Assembly: GCA_027483745.1 (NCBI GenBank)
Contig: JAIXTZ010000100.1
Coordinates: forward strand, 1-25,961
Length of the DNA stretch: 25,961 bases
DNA from: Lysobacteraceae bacterium
GTDB taxonomy: Bacteria; Pseudomonadota; Gammaproteobacteria; Xanthomonadales; Xanthomonadaceae
Reading direction: 5' to 3'
Shown here: one piece after another, positions 14,341 through 23,412 of the stretch
Numbering within the stretch: position 1 is the stretch's first letter
How the letters are laid out: each line of letters starts with the position of its first letter
The notes under the pieces: model-generated
The model's database searches: none
Told to the model about the DNA's origin: nothing
The model's input: the letters and a program-made list of their open reading frames with translations, nothing else
Made by a program: the position numbers and the translations under genes

Positions 14341-15561
14341 TCAGGCAGCGGCTGGCAGGCGCCTTCCGGCGGACCAGAGGGCGGTCGGTCTCACGGCGCC
14401 GAGCCAATAGCTGAGTTCGGCGGGATGCCGCACCGGCCACAGCGCGAGGTCGGCGCGCAGGCCCTCGGCAAGGCGTCCGCGGTCGTCCAGCCCCAGCGCG
14501 GTGGCGGCGTGGTGGGTCGCGCCGCGCAGGCTTTCTTCCGGCGTCAGCCGGAAATGCGTGCAGGCCAGCGACATCGCGAGCGGCAAGGAACGCAGCGGGG
14601 ACGTCCCCGGATTCAGATCGGTGCTGACCGCCATCGGCACCCGATGGCGTCGGAACGCGTCGATGGGCGGCTGTTTCGTCTCGCGCAGGCAGTGGTAACT
14701 GCCCGGGAGCAGCACCGCCACGGTGCCGGTCGCGGCCATCGCCGCGACGGCGTCCTCGCCGGTGTATTCGACATGGTCGGCCGACAGGCCATGGAACGCG
14801 GAGACCAGCGCGGCACCGCCACCGTCGCTGAGCTGGTCGGCGTGCAGCTTCACCGGCAGGCCCAGCGCCCGCGCGGCCTCGAAGACCCGGGTGGTCTGCG
14901 CGGCATCGAAACCGATGCGCTCGCAAAAGGCGTCGACGGCGTCGACGAGCCTCTCTGTCTTCAGCACGGGCAGCCAGTCGATGAGCGCGGCCACGTAGTC
15001 GTCGGCGCGTCCGGCGTATTCCGGCGGCACGGCGTGTGCGCCGAGGAAGGTGGTGCGGACCGTGATGCCGAGCACCTCGCCGATACGCCGGGCGACGCGC
15101 AGCATTTTCGCTTCGTCGGCCAGCGTCAGGCCGTAACCGGACTTGATCTCCAGCGTGGTGCAGCCGCTCGCCACCAGCGCTTGTGCGCGCGGCAGCGATT
15201 CGCGGAGCAGGGCGTCGTCGGCGGCGGCTCGCGTGGCGCGCACCGTCGAGAGGATGCCGCCGCCAGCCTTGGCGATGGCTTCGTAGCTCGCGCCGTTCAA
15301 GCGCTGCTCGAACTCGCCCGCGCGGTCGCCGGCGAACACCAGATGGGTGTGGCAGTCGATGAGCCCAGGCGTGAGCAAGGCCTGCTGGCCGTCGACCGGT
15401 TGGAGGCCACGATGATCGTCGGCCAAGGCGTCGAGCCGCCCGGCCTGCGCGATGCGGCCATCGACGACCGCCACGGCGCCGTCCTCGACGGGCACATAGC
15501 CTCCCGCGCCGTCGAGCGTGACCAGGCGGATGTTGCGCAGCAGGAAGGTCGAAGGCGCCAC
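14341..15561 (-). CDS. hutI: Imidazolonepropionase
   Basis: This amidohydrolase opens the ring of imidazolonepropionate to N-formimidoyl-glutamate, the third step of histidine degradation. Metal ligands are visible: H71 and H73 in LIDCHTHLVF, the later histidine in KLHADQLSDGGGAAL, and the aspartate in AVSTDLNPGTSP. AGGGILSTVRATR, IEVKSGYG-type EIKSGYGLT and GSYHCLRETKQPPI are HutI hallmarks. I chose the GTG at 15561 (406 residues), because this is the usual family length and leaves 81 bp for divergent promoters with hutF. An in-frame ATG at 15615 has a strong GGGAGG ribosome-binding site 5 nt upstream and would add 18 residues, so that start is a real alternative. Confidence 0.93.
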   Translation of the reverse strand: MAPSTFLLRNIRLVTLDGAGGYVPVEDGAVAVVDGRIAQAGRLDALADDHRGLQPVDGQQALLTPGLIDCHTHLVFAGDRAGEFEQRLNGASYEAIAKAGGGILSTVRATRAAADDALLRESLPRAQALVASGCTTLEIKSGYGLTLADEAKMLRVARRIGEVLGITVRTTFLGAHAVPPEYAGRADDYVAALIDWLPVLKTERLVDAVDAFCERIGFDAAQTTRVFEAARALGLPVKLHADQLSDGGGAALVSAFHGLSADHVEYTGEDAVAAMAATGTVAVLLPGSYHCLRETKQPPIDAFRRHRVPMAVSTDLNPGTSPLRSLPLAMSLACTHFRLTPEESLRGATHHAATALGLDDRGRLAEGLRADLALWPVRHPAELSYWLGAVRPTALWSAGRRLPAAA

Positions 15562-15642
15562 GAGGGAGTTCGATCGATGCGGAAGTCGCGAGCATACCGG
15601 CGCAGGCCTTAGCATGTCGGCCTCCCGACGCGAGCCGATCCG

Positions 15643-16962
15643 ATGACCCTGCTGCAGGCCGATGCGCTGTTCGATGGACGCCAGTGGCGCACCGATGCCG
15701 CGCTGCCGGTCGATGTCGCGACGCGCTCGGCCTGGGTGGTGCCGGGCATCGCCAACCTGCATTCGCATGCCTTCCAGCGCGCGATGGCGGGCCTCACCGA
15801 GCGCCAGCAGTCGGACGCCGACAGCTTCTGGACCTGGCGCGAATGGATGTATCGCTTCGCGGCCACGCTGTCGCCGGACGACGTGCATGCCATCGCCCGC
15901 CAGCTCTACATCGAGATGCTCGAGGCCGGCTTCACCAGCGTCTGCGAGTTCCATTACCTCCATCACGACGTCGATGGCCGGCCCTATGCGCGGCCGGCGG
16001 CGATGGCCGAAGCGATCCTCGCCGCTGCGCAGTCCGTCGGCCTCCGCCTCACACTGTTGCCCGTGCTCTACCAGCACGGCGGTTTCGATGGCCGCGCGCT
16101 CTCCGAACGCCAGCAACGTTTCGGCCATGCCACCGATGCGTTCGTGCGCCTCATCGACGACTTGCGCAGCGCGTCATCGGCGATGCCGGGCGTGCGCGTT
16201 GGCGTGGCCTTCCACAGCCTCCGTGCCGTGACGCTGCCGACGATGCGCGAGGTGCTTGCCGCCCTCGACGAGCCGGGGATGCCGGTGCACCTGCACATCG
16301 CCGAGCAGCAGGCGGAAGTGGCCGATGGCCTCGCGACGCACGGCCGCCGCCCGGTGCAGTTGCTGTTGGACGAACTGCCCGTGGATGCGCGCTGGACGCT
16401 GGTGCACGCGACGCATCTCGATGAGGCGGAAATCCGCGGCATCGCGGCCAGCGGTGCCACGGTGGCGATCTGCCCGACCACCGAAGCCAATCTCGGCGAC
16501 GGCCTGTTCCCGCTGCGCGCTTTCCTCGCAGCTGGCGGACGCTATGGCATTGGCTCGGACAGCCATGTGTCGGTGTCGCCCATCGAGGAGCTGCGCTGGC
16601 TGGAGTACGGCCAGCGACTGGTGGAACAGAAGCGCAGTCGCGCGCTGCTCGGGCCGGGCAGCAATGCCGAAGCCATGCTGGTCGCGGTCGCGGCCTCAGC
16701 GGCGGCATCGACCGGACAGGCCGTCGGCGTGCTCGATGCGAGTTCGGCCGTGGACGCGCTGGTGCTCGATGCCGAGGCGCCGGCGATGGTGGGCGCCACC
16801 CACGAGGACGTGCTGGATCGCTGGGTGTTCTGCGGCAACCGTCCACTGGTGCGCGATGTCTTCGTGGCGGGGCGGCGCGTCGTGGCCGAGGGCCGCCATC
16901 CGCAGCGTGAGTCGGCGGCCGCCGCTTACGCCGCGACGCTGCGCCGCCTGCTGTCGGCCTGA
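15643..16962 (+). CDS. hutF: Formimidoylglutamate deiminase
   Basis: This 439-residue amidohydrolase removes ammonia from N-formimidoyl-glutamate, giving N-formyl-glutamate for HutG. Its presence marks the two-step HutF/HutG end of the histidine pathway rather than direct formiminoglutamase. Metal-binding residues are H40-x-H42 (ANLHSHAFQRAMAGL), the histidines in VHLHIAEQQAEV and LVHATHLDEAEI, and the aspartate in GIGSDSHVSVSPIEELRWLEY. FWTWREWMYRFA is characteristic of HutF. It is divergent from hutI, the enzyme that makes its substrate. Its last 37 nt overlap the convergent homoserine dehydrogenase gene. Confidence 0.94.
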   Translation: MTLLQADALFDGRQWRTDAALPVDVATRSAWVVPGIANLHSHAFQRAMAGLTERQQSDADSFWTWREWMYRFAATLSPDDVHAIARQLYIEMLEAGFTSVCEFHYLHHDVDGRPYARPAAMAEAILAAAQSVGLRLTLLPVLYQHGGFDGRALSERQQRFGHATDAFVRLIDDLRSASSAMPGVRVGVAFHSLRAVTLPTMREVLAALDEPGMPVHLHIAEQQAEVADGLATHGRRPVQLLLDELPVDARWTLVHATHLDEAEIRGIAASGATVAICPTTEANLGDGLFPLRAFLAAGGRYGIGSDSHVSVSPIEELRWLEYGQRLVEQKRSRALLGPGSNAEAMLVAVAASAAASTGQAVGVLDASSAVDALVLDAEAPAMVGATHEDVLDRWVFCGNRPLVRDVFVAGRRVVAEGRHPQRESAAAAYAATLRRLLSA

Positions 16963-18071
16963 GCGCCGCGCACCAGCGCCTGTCCGGCGGCGATGACGTC
17001 GCTGAGCACGCCGGCGGCGGTGATGTCGGGACCGGCGCCCGGGCCGCCCAGCCACAGCGGCCGCTCGTGCTGCAGATCGGTCTCGATGCGCACGAGGTTT
17101 TGCCCCGCAGGCAGGGTGGCGAACGGCGACGTGGCCTCGAGCTCGCGCAGGGCGATGCGCGCGCCCGCCGCATCGACTTCGGCGAGGATCGTCCAGCGCG
17201 TGCCCGTCGCCTTGGCGCCGGCGATGCGCGCGGCCCAGCGGGCGTCCTCTGCGTCGAGATGCGAAGCCCAGTCGCCGGGATGGGTGGCGGCGCACTCGGC
17301 GAACGGCGTCACCGACACCTCGTGCGGCTCGAGGGCGAAGCCGGCCTCGCGGGCCAGCACCAGCAGCTTGCGAACGAGATCGTCGGCACGCAGGTCCTCG
17401 CCGGCGTCCGGTTCGGTGTAGCCCAGCGATTGCGCTTCCGCGAGCGCGGCGGAGAAGCGCTGGCCGCCGTGCAGGCGCTCGAGCAGGAAGCTCAGCGAGC
17501 CGGAGAGCACGCCCTGGATGGCGCGCACTCCCTCGCCGCGCAGGGCGAGGTCGCGCAGGGGTCCGAGGATCGGGATGGCCGCGCCCACCGTCGTTTCGAA
17601 GCGATACGGGGCGCCGCTGGCCGCGGCGGCCCGCTGGATCTGACGGTAGAACGCGAGCTCGCGGGCGTTCGCACGTTTGTTGGCCGTGGCGATGCCGAGG
17701 CCGCTGGCCAGCCACTCGGGGTAGCGGGCCGCGATGGCGTCGCTCGCCGTGCAGTCCACCACCAGGGCCGGCGCCTGCCGCGGCGATTGCAGGTGCGCGA
17801 ACAGGGCTTCGATGGCGTCCTCGCGGCGCGGCCGCAGGGCGGCGTCGAGCTCCGCGGGCGCGAGGCCTTCGAGGTCGTAGGCGAACCCCCGGCGGTCGAA
17901 CGCGGCGAGCAGTCGAAGGTCGATTCCCGCGCGCCGGGCGATGGCGGCGTGCTGCTCGGCCAGGCGGCGGCGGAACGCGCTGCCCACCTGCCCGCGCGCC
18001 CCGATCAGCACGAGGTCGAGACGGGAGGCCGGGCGGGTGCCGGACGGGGAGGGGAGGCGGGAGAGCGGCAT
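16926..18071 (-). CDS. Homoserine dehydrogenase (stand-alone)
   Basis: This 381-residue enzyme reduces aspartate semialdehyde to homoserine for threonine and methionine synthesis. The Rossmann motif is IGARGQVG (23-30). Catalytic-site motifs are ATANKRA (K132), ETTVGAAIPI (E159), GVLSGSLSFLL and GYTEP (217-221), with D231/K235 in the DLVRKLLVLAR helix matching the catalytic Asp/Lys pair. It lacks an aspartokinase domain and a C-terminal ACT domain, so it is neither a ThrA/MetL fusion nor a feedback-regulated Hom of the long type. The ATG at 18071 is only 17 bp from a palindromic element at its promoter. The hutF gene converges on it with a 37-nt overlap. Confidence 0.9.
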   Translation of the reverse strand: MPLSRLPSPSGTRPASRLDLVLIGARGQVGSAFRRRLAEQHAAIARRAGIDLRLLAAFDRRGFAYDLEGLAPAELDAALRPRREDAIEALFAHLQSPRQAPALVVDCTASDAIAARYPEWLASGLGIATANKRANARELAFYRQIQRAAAASGAPYRFETTVGAAIPILGPLRDLALRGEGVRAIQGVLSGSLSFLLERLHGGQRFSAALAEAQSLGYTEPDAGEDLRADDLVRKLLVLAREAGFALEPHEVSVTPFAECAATHPGDWASHLDAEDARWAARIAGAKATGTRWTILAEVDAAGARIALRELEATSPFATLPAGQNLVRIETDLQHERPLWLGGPGAGPDITAAGVLSDVIAAGQALVRGAQADSRRRSVAA

Positions 18072-18088
18072 GGTGGGAGCGCCATATA

Positions 18089-18123
18089 TCGTTCCATCAA
18101 GATGAAGCGATGAATAATCATCG
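18089..18123. promoter_or_regulatory. Overlapping palindromes upstream of homoserine dehydrogenase
   Basis: A 22-bp imperfect palindrome (18089-18110, 16 of 22 positions symmetric, core CATCAAGATG) is overlapped by a second perfect inverted repeat, CGATGA-ATAA-TCATCG (18108-18123). On the minus strand these sit just upstream of a TATATG/GATATA -10-like sequence and the gene start, where a repressor would act. A methionine-pathway regulator (SahR-, MetR- or MetJ-like) is plausible from the gene function but not identified from the sequence. Confidence 0.5.
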
Positions 18124-18218
18124 TCCAGTGACGATTTGGCATAAGCGGCGTCCGCCCCTGGGCACGGGGGCCGGCGTCCGGTTCACGGCCGATGGACCCC
18201 GCGGATGGCCGTCGCAGG

Positions 18219-18224
18219 CATAAT
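18219..18224 (+). promoter_or_regulatory. Candidate -10 element of the mrp operon
   Basis: CATAAT in an AT-rich stretch (CATAATTTTCAC) stands out in this GC-rich region. Transcription would begin near 18231, downstream of an in-frame ATG at 18205 and upstream of the GTG at 18253, which supports the GTG as the mrpA start. No good -35 box is visible. Confidence 0.35.
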
Positions 18225-18252
18225 TTTCACTTTGTTGAACGGACGGCTCGCC

Positions 18253-21036
18253 GTGCTTCTGCCTTTCCTGCTCGCTTCGCCTTTCGTCGCCGCACTGCTG
18301 CTCGCGCTGATGCCGCGGGCCAGCCGTGCGATGGCGGCGATGCTGGCGGGAGGCGGAGCGCTCGTCGGACTCGCGGCGCTGTTCACGCTGGCCCCGGCGG
18401 TGTTCGGTGGCGACGTGCCGCGCTTCTCGGCCCCTTGGCTGCCGGAGATCGGCCTCGCGTTCTCGCTGCGGCTCGACGGCTTCGCGTGGATGTTCGCCTT
18501 GCTGGTGCTGGGCATCGGCGCGCTGATCGTCCTCTACGCTTACTGGTACCTGGCCGACGACGACCCGCCGCAGCGCTTCTTCGCCAGCCTCGCCCTCTTC
18601 ATGGGCGCGATGCTCGGCGTAGTGGTCGCCGGCAACCTGCTGCTGCTGGTCGTGTTCTGGGAGCTGACGTCGATCGCGTCGTTCCTGTTGATCGGGTTCT
18701 GGAACGGCGAACGCGAGGCTCGCCGCGGCGCACGGATGGCCCTTGCGATCACGGGTGCGGGCGGGTTGGCACTGCTGGCCGGCGTGCTGATGATCGGCCG
18801 CATCGTCGGCAGCTTCGAACTGGACGTGGTGCTGGCCTCGGCCGCGCAGATCCAGGCCCATCCGCTCTACGTCCCGGCGCTGCTCTGCGTGCTATTGGGC
18901 GCCTTCACGAAATCGGCCCAGTTCCCGTTCCACTTCTGGCTGCCGCACGCCATGGCGGCGCCCACGCCGGTCTCGGCCTACCTGCACTCCGCCACGATGG
19001 TGAAGTGCGGCGTGTTCCTGCTGGCGCGCCTGCATCCGGCGCTGGCCGGCAGCGACGAGTGGTTCCTGATCGTCAGCAGCGTCGGTCTGCTCACACTGCT
19101 GGTCGGTGCCTTCATCGCCATCTTCCAGCAGGACCTCAAGGGACTGCTGGCCTACTCGACCATCAGCCATCTTGGCTTGATCACCCTGCTGTTCGGCATG
19201 GGCACCGACATGGCGCTCGTTGCGGGCGTCTTCCACATCCTCAACCACGCCACGTTCAAGGCCAGCCTGTTCATGGCGGCCGGCATTATCGACCATGAGA
19301 CCGGCACCCGCGACTTCCGCCGCCTGAATGGCCTGGCGAAGTACATGCCGGTCACCGCGGCACTGGCCATCGCCGCGTCGCTCGCCATGGCCGGCGTGCC
19401 GCTGTTCAACGGCTTCCTGTCGAAGGAGATGTTCCTGACGGAAACGCTGAACGTGCCGACGGTCGCCGGCCTCCACCTGCTGATCCCCGGCCTCGCGGTG
19501 CTGGCGGCGGCGTTCTCCGTGGCCTATTCGATCCGCTTCATCCACGACGTGTTCTTCGGGGGCGAGCCGAAGTGCGTCAACGGCACGCCGCACGAGCCGC
19601 CGCGTTTCATGCGCGTGCCGGTCGAGGTGCTGGTGCTGATCGTGCTGGCCGTGGGCCTGCTGCCCAACCTCACCATCGGCGAGCTGCTGGCCGTGGGTGC
19701 GCAGGGCGCGCTCAACGCCCCGTTGCCGGCGTACAAACTGGCGATCTGGCACGGATTCAACGTGCCGCTGCTGATGAGCGTGATCGGACTCGTCGGCGGC
19801 GTGGCGCTGTGGGCGTTCCTGCGCCGCATCGGCGCGCTGCGCGCCGACCCTCGCGCCTCGATCGGCAAGCGCGCCTTCGACGCCGGCCTCGACGTGCTGG
19901 TGGCTGTCGCCGGACTCATCACCCGCGCACTGGAGAGCGGGCGGCTCCCGGCCTACCTCGGCTGGACGGTGGCGGCGACGGTCGCTGCTGGCGCGGTGGC
20001 CTTCGCCGGCGAAGGCGCTTTCGGTGCGCGCGAGACGCTGCCCGCCGGTCCGGGCGCGTTGGCCCTGTGGGCCGTCGTTGTCATCGCGACGCTCGCGGTG
20101 GCGCTCGGCTTCCGCCAGCGTCTGCTCGCGGTGCTCGTCGTCGGTGCGATCGGTCTTGCGGTGTCGCTCGCCTTCGTCTTCCTTGCCGCGCCGGATCTCG
20201 CGCTGACGCAGCTGCTGGTCGAGACGCTGTCGATCCTGCTGATCCTGCTGGCCTTGCGTTACCTGCCGCAGTCGTCGCCGCCGGAGCGCGCGCCGCTTCG
20301 CAAGGGCGTGCATGCGGTCCTGGCCATCGCCGGTGGCGGCGTCGTCGGCGCGCTGGCCTACGCGATGATGACCCAGCCGGTGGCATCGATCTCGGAGTAC
20401 TTCCTGCGCACCAGCCTGAGCGAAGGCGGTGGGCTCAATGTCGTCAACGTGATCATCGTCGACTACCGCGCGCTCGATACGCTCGGCGAAATCACCGTGG
20501 TGGGCATCGCCGCGCTGATCATCGCGGCCCTGCTGCAGAACGCGCGGCCGCAGCCCGAGGTGGCGTCGCCGCCATCGAAGGCCACGCCCTCCCTGATGCT
20601 GCAGCTGGTGGCGCAGTGGCTGCTGCCGCTTGGCCTCGCCGTGTCGCTGTACTTCTTCCTGCGCGGGCACAACGCGCCCGGCGGTGGGTTCATCGCGGCG
20701 CTGGCGCTGGTCGGGGCGGTGTTCCTGCAGGCCATGGGCGGCGGCCGCGCCTTGGCCGACCGGCAGTTCAACAATGACTGGACGGCCTGGATCGGCTGGG
20801 GCCTGCTGGCGGCGGCAGCCACCGGCATCGGCGCGTTCGCTTTCGGCCATCCGTTCCTGACCAGTAGCACGCCCTACGTGCAGCTTCCGATCCCCGGGTT
20901 CGGCGAGTGGCTGGGCAAGGTGCCGTTCGCCAGCGCCATGGGCTTCGACACCGGCGTCTACATCACCGTGGCCGGCGCCCTGCTGCTGGTCCTTTTCCTG
21001 CTGGCCCGCCTGCACCGCCCGGAGGGCACGCGATGA
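18253..21036 (+). CDS. mrpA: Mrp antiporter subunit A with fused subunit B domain
   Basis: The 927-residue protein is the large subunit of an Mrp (Mnh/Pha) Na+(K+)/H+ antiporter. Residues about 1-480 are a NuoL-like proton-translocating domain, with a conserved glutamate E137 (VFWELTSIASFLL), lysine K220 (FTKSAQFPFHFWLPHAM) and the loop PTPVSAYLHSATMVK. Further helices follow. From about residue 780 comes an MrpB domain (LRGHNAPGGGFIAAL, then FDTGVYITVAGALLL), so this is the fused AB form. Start: GTG at 18253 opens the usual LLPFLLASPF sequence; an in-frame ATG at 18205 lies before the likely transcription start. Its stop overlaps mrpC by 4 nt. NuoL of complex I is ruled out by the MrpB domain and the neighbours. 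Confidence 0.93.
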   Translation: MLLPFLLASPFVAALLLALMPRASRAMAAMLAGGGALVGLAALFTLAPAVFGGDVPRFSAPWLPEIGLAFSLRLDGFAWMFALLVLGIGALIVLYAYWYLADDDPPQRFFASLALFMGAMLGVVVAGNLLLLVVFWELTSIASFLLIGFWNGEREARRGARMALAITGAGGLALLAGVLMIGRIVGSFELDVVLASAAQIQAHPLYVPALLCVLLGAFTKSAQFPFHFWLPHAMAAPTPVSAYLHSATMVKCGVFLLARLHPALAGSDEWFLIVSSVGLLTLLVGAFIAIFQQDLKGLLAYSTISHLGLITLLFGMGTDMALVAGVFHILNHATFKASLFMAAGIIDHETGTRDFRRLNGLAKYMPVTAALAIAASLAMAGVPLFNGFLSKEMFLTETLNVPTVAGLHLLIPGLAVLAAAFSVAYSIRFIHDVFFGGEPKCVNGTPHEPPRFMRVPVEVLVLIVLAVGLLPNLTIGELLAVGAQGALNAPLPAYKLAIWHGFNVPLLMSVIGLVGGVALWAFLRRIGALRADPRASIGKRAFDAGLDVLVAVAGLITRALESGRLPAYLGWTVAATVAAGAVAFAGEGAFGARETLPAGPGALALWAVVVIATLAVALGFRQRLLAVLVVGAIGLAVSLAFVFLAAPDLALTQLLVETLSILLILLALRYLPQSSPPERAPLRKGVHAVLAIAGGGVVGALAYAMMTQPVASISEYFLRTSLSEGGGLNVVNVIIVDYRALDTLGEITVVGIAALIIAALLQNARPQPEVASPPSKATPSLMLQLVAQWLLPLGLAVSLYFFLRGHNAPGGGFIAALALVGAVFLQAMGGGRALADRQFNNDWTAWIGWGLLAAAATGIGAFAFGHPFLTSSTPYVQLPIPGFGEWLGKVPFASAMGFDTGVYITVAGALLLVLFLLARLHRPEGTR

Positions 21037-21383
21037 GTCTCGAATTCCTGCTCGCCTCGGGCATCGGCGTGCTGGCCGCGGGTGGCTTCTGGCTGCTGCT
21101 GCGCGCCCGCACCTTCGACGTCATCCTCGGTCTCACCCTGCTGTCCTATGCGGTGAACCTGTTCCTGTTCGCCGCCGGGCGGCTGGCGCCGGGCCGCACG
21201 CCCCTGCTGAAGGAGGGCGTGGCGCCGCTGCTGGCGAACTACACCGACCCGCTGCCGCAAGCACTGGTGCTGACGGCGATCGTCATCAGCATGGCGATGA
21301 CCGCCGTCATGCTGGTGATGGCGATGCAGGCCCGCACGGCCAACGGCACCGACCACATCGACGGCCGGGAGCCGCGCGCATGA
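21033..21383 (+). CDS. mrpC: Mrp antiporter subunit C
   Basis: This 116-residue NuoK-like membrane subunit has three hydrophobic helices (about residues 4-23, 28-48 and 74-98) and the family motif DVILGLTLLSYAVNLFLFAAG. The DPLPQALVLTAIVISMAMTAVMLVM segment is also characteristic of MrpC/MnhC. It sits between MrpA and MrpD in the complex and is needed for assembly. Both its ends overlap neighbouring genes by 4 nt (ATGA), indicating translational coupling. Confidence 0.93.
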   Translation: MSLEFLLASGIGVLAAGGFWLLLRARTFDVILGLTLLSYAVNLFLFAAGRLAPGRTPLLKEGVAPLLANYTDPLPQALVLTAIVISMAMTAVMLVMAMQARTANGTDHIDGREPRA

Positions 21384-22930
21384 GCGGCATGGCCCCGCAC
21401 ATCGCCGTGCTGCCGGTGATCGTGCCGCTGCTCACCGGCGCCACCCTCGTCGTGCTGCATCGCTCGCCGCTGGGTTTCCGCCGGGCGCTGTCGCTGATCG
21501 CGACTCTGCTGCTGGGCCTCGTGGTGCTGGGCCTCGGCCTGGCCGTCGAGCACCAAGGGCTCGTGGTCTACCAGGTGGGCAATTGGCCGTCGTTCGCCGG
21601 CATCGTGCTGCTCGCCGATCGGCTCGCCGTCTTGATGCTCGGCCTGCTGGTGCTGCTCGCCCTCGCGAGCCAGCTGTTCGCCAGCGGCGGCGACGAGGCG
21701 CGCGGCCCGCACTTCCATTCGCTGTTCCAGTTCCAACTGATGGGCCTGTGCGGTGCCTTCCTGACGCACGACCTGTTCAACCTGTTCGTCTTCTTCGAGG
21801 TGCTTCTGGCTGCGAGCTATGGCCTGCTGCTGCACGGGCAGGGCGGCGAGCGGCTGCGGCAGGGCCTGCACTACGTGGTGCTGAACCTCGTCGCTTCGGC
21901 CCTGTTCCTGTTCGCGGTGGGGGTCCTGTACAGCGTGCTGGGCACCTTGAACATGGCCGACCTCTCCGCGCGCATTGCCACGCTGCCCGAGGCACAGCGC
22001 CCGCTGGTCGAAGCCGGCGGCTGGCTGCTGCTGATCGTGTTCGCGCTGAAGGCCGCGCTGCTGCCGCTGTACTTCTGGCTGCCGCGCACCTACGCCGCGG
22101 CCTCGGCGCCGGCGGCGATCCTGTTCGCGATCATGACCAAGCTCGGCATCTATGCCGTCATCCGCGTCTACGGCCTGCTGTTCGGCGCCGATGCGGGCGC
22201 GTTGGCCGGCTTCGTCCAGCCGCTGCTGTTCTGGGCCGGCGCCGGCACAGCCACCCTGGCCGCGCTCGGCGCGCTGGCCTCGCCCACGCTGCGCGGCCTG
22301 CTCGGGTACCTCGTGGTGGGATCGGCCGGCGTGCTGTTCATGGCCATCGGCCTCGGCACCGACGTGGGCCTGGCTGCGGGCCTGTATTACCTCGTGCATT
22401 CGACGCTAGCCGCCGCCGCCTTCTTCCTGCTGGCGGACTGGGTGCGGCGCCACCGCGACGGTGGCGATGCGCTCGGTCGCGTCGCGTCGATGGCCCGCTC
22501 GGCGTGGCTCGGCGGCTTCTTCGCGCTGCTGGCGATGGCGGCGGCGGGCCTGCCGCCGTTCGGTGGCTTCCTCGGCAAAAGCCTGCTGCTGGCCTATGCC
22601 GAGCCGACGGGCGTCACCGCGGTGCTGTGGGTCGTGGTGCTCGGCACCAGCCTGCTGAACCTCATCGCTCTGGCGCGTGCGGGCAGCCGGCTGTTCTGGC
22701 AGACGCCGGCGGTGGCAACCGGCCGCAGTGCGGCGCTGTCGCCGCCGTCGCCCGCCCTCGGCGAGCGCGTCGCGATGCTCATGCTGGTGTTCGGCCTTGT
22801 CGCGACCACGGTGATGGCGTCCGACGTCACGCGCTACGTGGTCGGCAGTGCGGCCCAGCTGTCCGAACCCGCCACGTATCGCGAGGCCGTGCTCGGCCGT
22901 GACCCGCTGCCCACGACGGTGCCCCGCTGA
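21380..22930 (+). CDS. mrpD: Mrp antiporter subunit D
   Basis: This 516-residue NuoM/N-like membrane subunit is the second antiporter-type subunit of the Mrp complex. Conserved charged residues lie within helices: E140 (LFVFFEVLLAASYGLLLHG), K224 (ALKAALLPLYFWLPRTYAAASAPAA) and K254 (FAIMTKLGIYAVIRVYGL). These form the proton path in the family. About 14 hydrophobic spans are visible, and LPPFGGFLGKSLLLAYA is also typical. It overlaps mrpC by 4 nt, and its stop shares one base with the mrpE start (TGATG). Confidence 0.94.
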   Translation: MSGMAPHIAVLPVIVPLLTGATLVVLHRSPLGFRRALSLIATLLLGLVVLGLGLAVEHQGLVVYQVGNWPSFAGIVLLADRLAVLMLGLLVLLALASQLFASGGDEARGPHFHSLFQFQLMGLCGAFLTHDLFNLFVFFEVLLAASYGLLLHGQGGERLRQGLHYVVLNLVASALFLFAVGVLYSVLGTLNMADLSARIATLPEAQRPLVEAGGWLLLIVFALKAALLPLYFWLPRTYAAASAPAAILFAIMTKLGIYAVIRVYGLLFGADAGALAGFVQPLLFWAGAGTATLAALGALASPTLRGLLGYLVVGSAGVLFMAIGLGTDVGLAAGLYYLVHSTLAAAAFFLLADWVRRHRDGGDALGRVASMARSAWLGGFFALLAMAAAGLPPFGGFLGKSLLLAYAEPTGVTAVLWVVVLGTSLLNLIALARAGSRLFWQTPAVATGRSAALSPPSPALGERVAMLMLVFGLVATTVMASDVTRYVVGSAAQLSEPATYREAVLGRDPLPTTVPR

Positions 22931-23412
22931 TGCGCGCGCTGCTTCCCCGTCCCGTCACCAGTCTTGCCATCGCCGCCCTGTGGCTGCTGCTCAATGGCGT
23001 GTCGAACGGCCAGCTCGTCCTCGCGCTGCTGCTCGCGCTGGCATTGCCGCGCCTGGTGCCGGCGCCGGCGATCCCTTCGCCGAGGGTTGCTTCGCCGATG
23101 GTCGCCGCGAAGCTCGCGCTGGTCGTGCTGTACGACATCGTCAAGGCGAACCTCGAGATCGCGCTTCGCATCCTCGGGCCGGAGTCACGCATCCGTCCGA
23201 CCTACGTCTGGGTGCCCCTCGACATCGCCTCGCCGCAGGGCATCGCGGTGTTCGCTTCCATCATCACGATGACGCCGGGCACGTTGAGCTGCGAGGTCAG
23301 CGAGGACCAGCGTTGGCTGCTCGTGCATGCCTTCCATGCCGATGACCCCGCGGCCGTCGTCGCCGACGTGAAGTCGCGCTACGAGGCGCCGCTGAAGGAG
23401 ATCTTCCGATGA
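22930..23412 (+). CDS. mrpE: Mrp antiporter subunit E
   Basis: This 160-residue small subunit has an N-terminal pair of hydrophobic segments, a membrane-associated helix (VVLYDIVKANLEIALRIL) and a soluble C-terminal domain. The signature TYVWVPLDIASPQGIAVFASIITMTPGTLSCEV matches MrpE/MnhE (SITLTPGTLS-type motif). It is involved in assembly and stability of the complex. The gene overlaps mrpD by 1 nt and mrpF by 4 nt. Confidence 0.92.
   Translation: MRALLPRPVTSLAIAALWLLLNGVSNGQLVLALLLALALPRLVPAPAIPSPRVASPMVAAKLALVVLYDIVKANLEIALRILGPESRIRPTYVWVPLDIASPQGIAVFASIITMTPGTLSCEVSEDQRWLLVHAFHADDPAAVVADVKSRYEAPLKEIFR

Noticed and set aside
18072..18252. SAM or SAH riboswitch before homoserine dehydrogenase
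   Set aside because: The likely leader is too short and no riboswitch core is seen; the symmetric DNA elements fit protein operators better.
18205..18252. ATG at 18205 as the mrpA start
   Set aside because: It has no ribosome-binding site, probably lies upstream of transcription start, and adds residues not seen in the family; the GTG at 18253 is preferred, though not proven.
18892..21015. Long antisense open frame of about 700 codons opposite mrpA
   Set aside because: Low-complexity, charge-rich translation typical of antisense frames in GC-rich genes; mrpA is strongly supported on the other strand.
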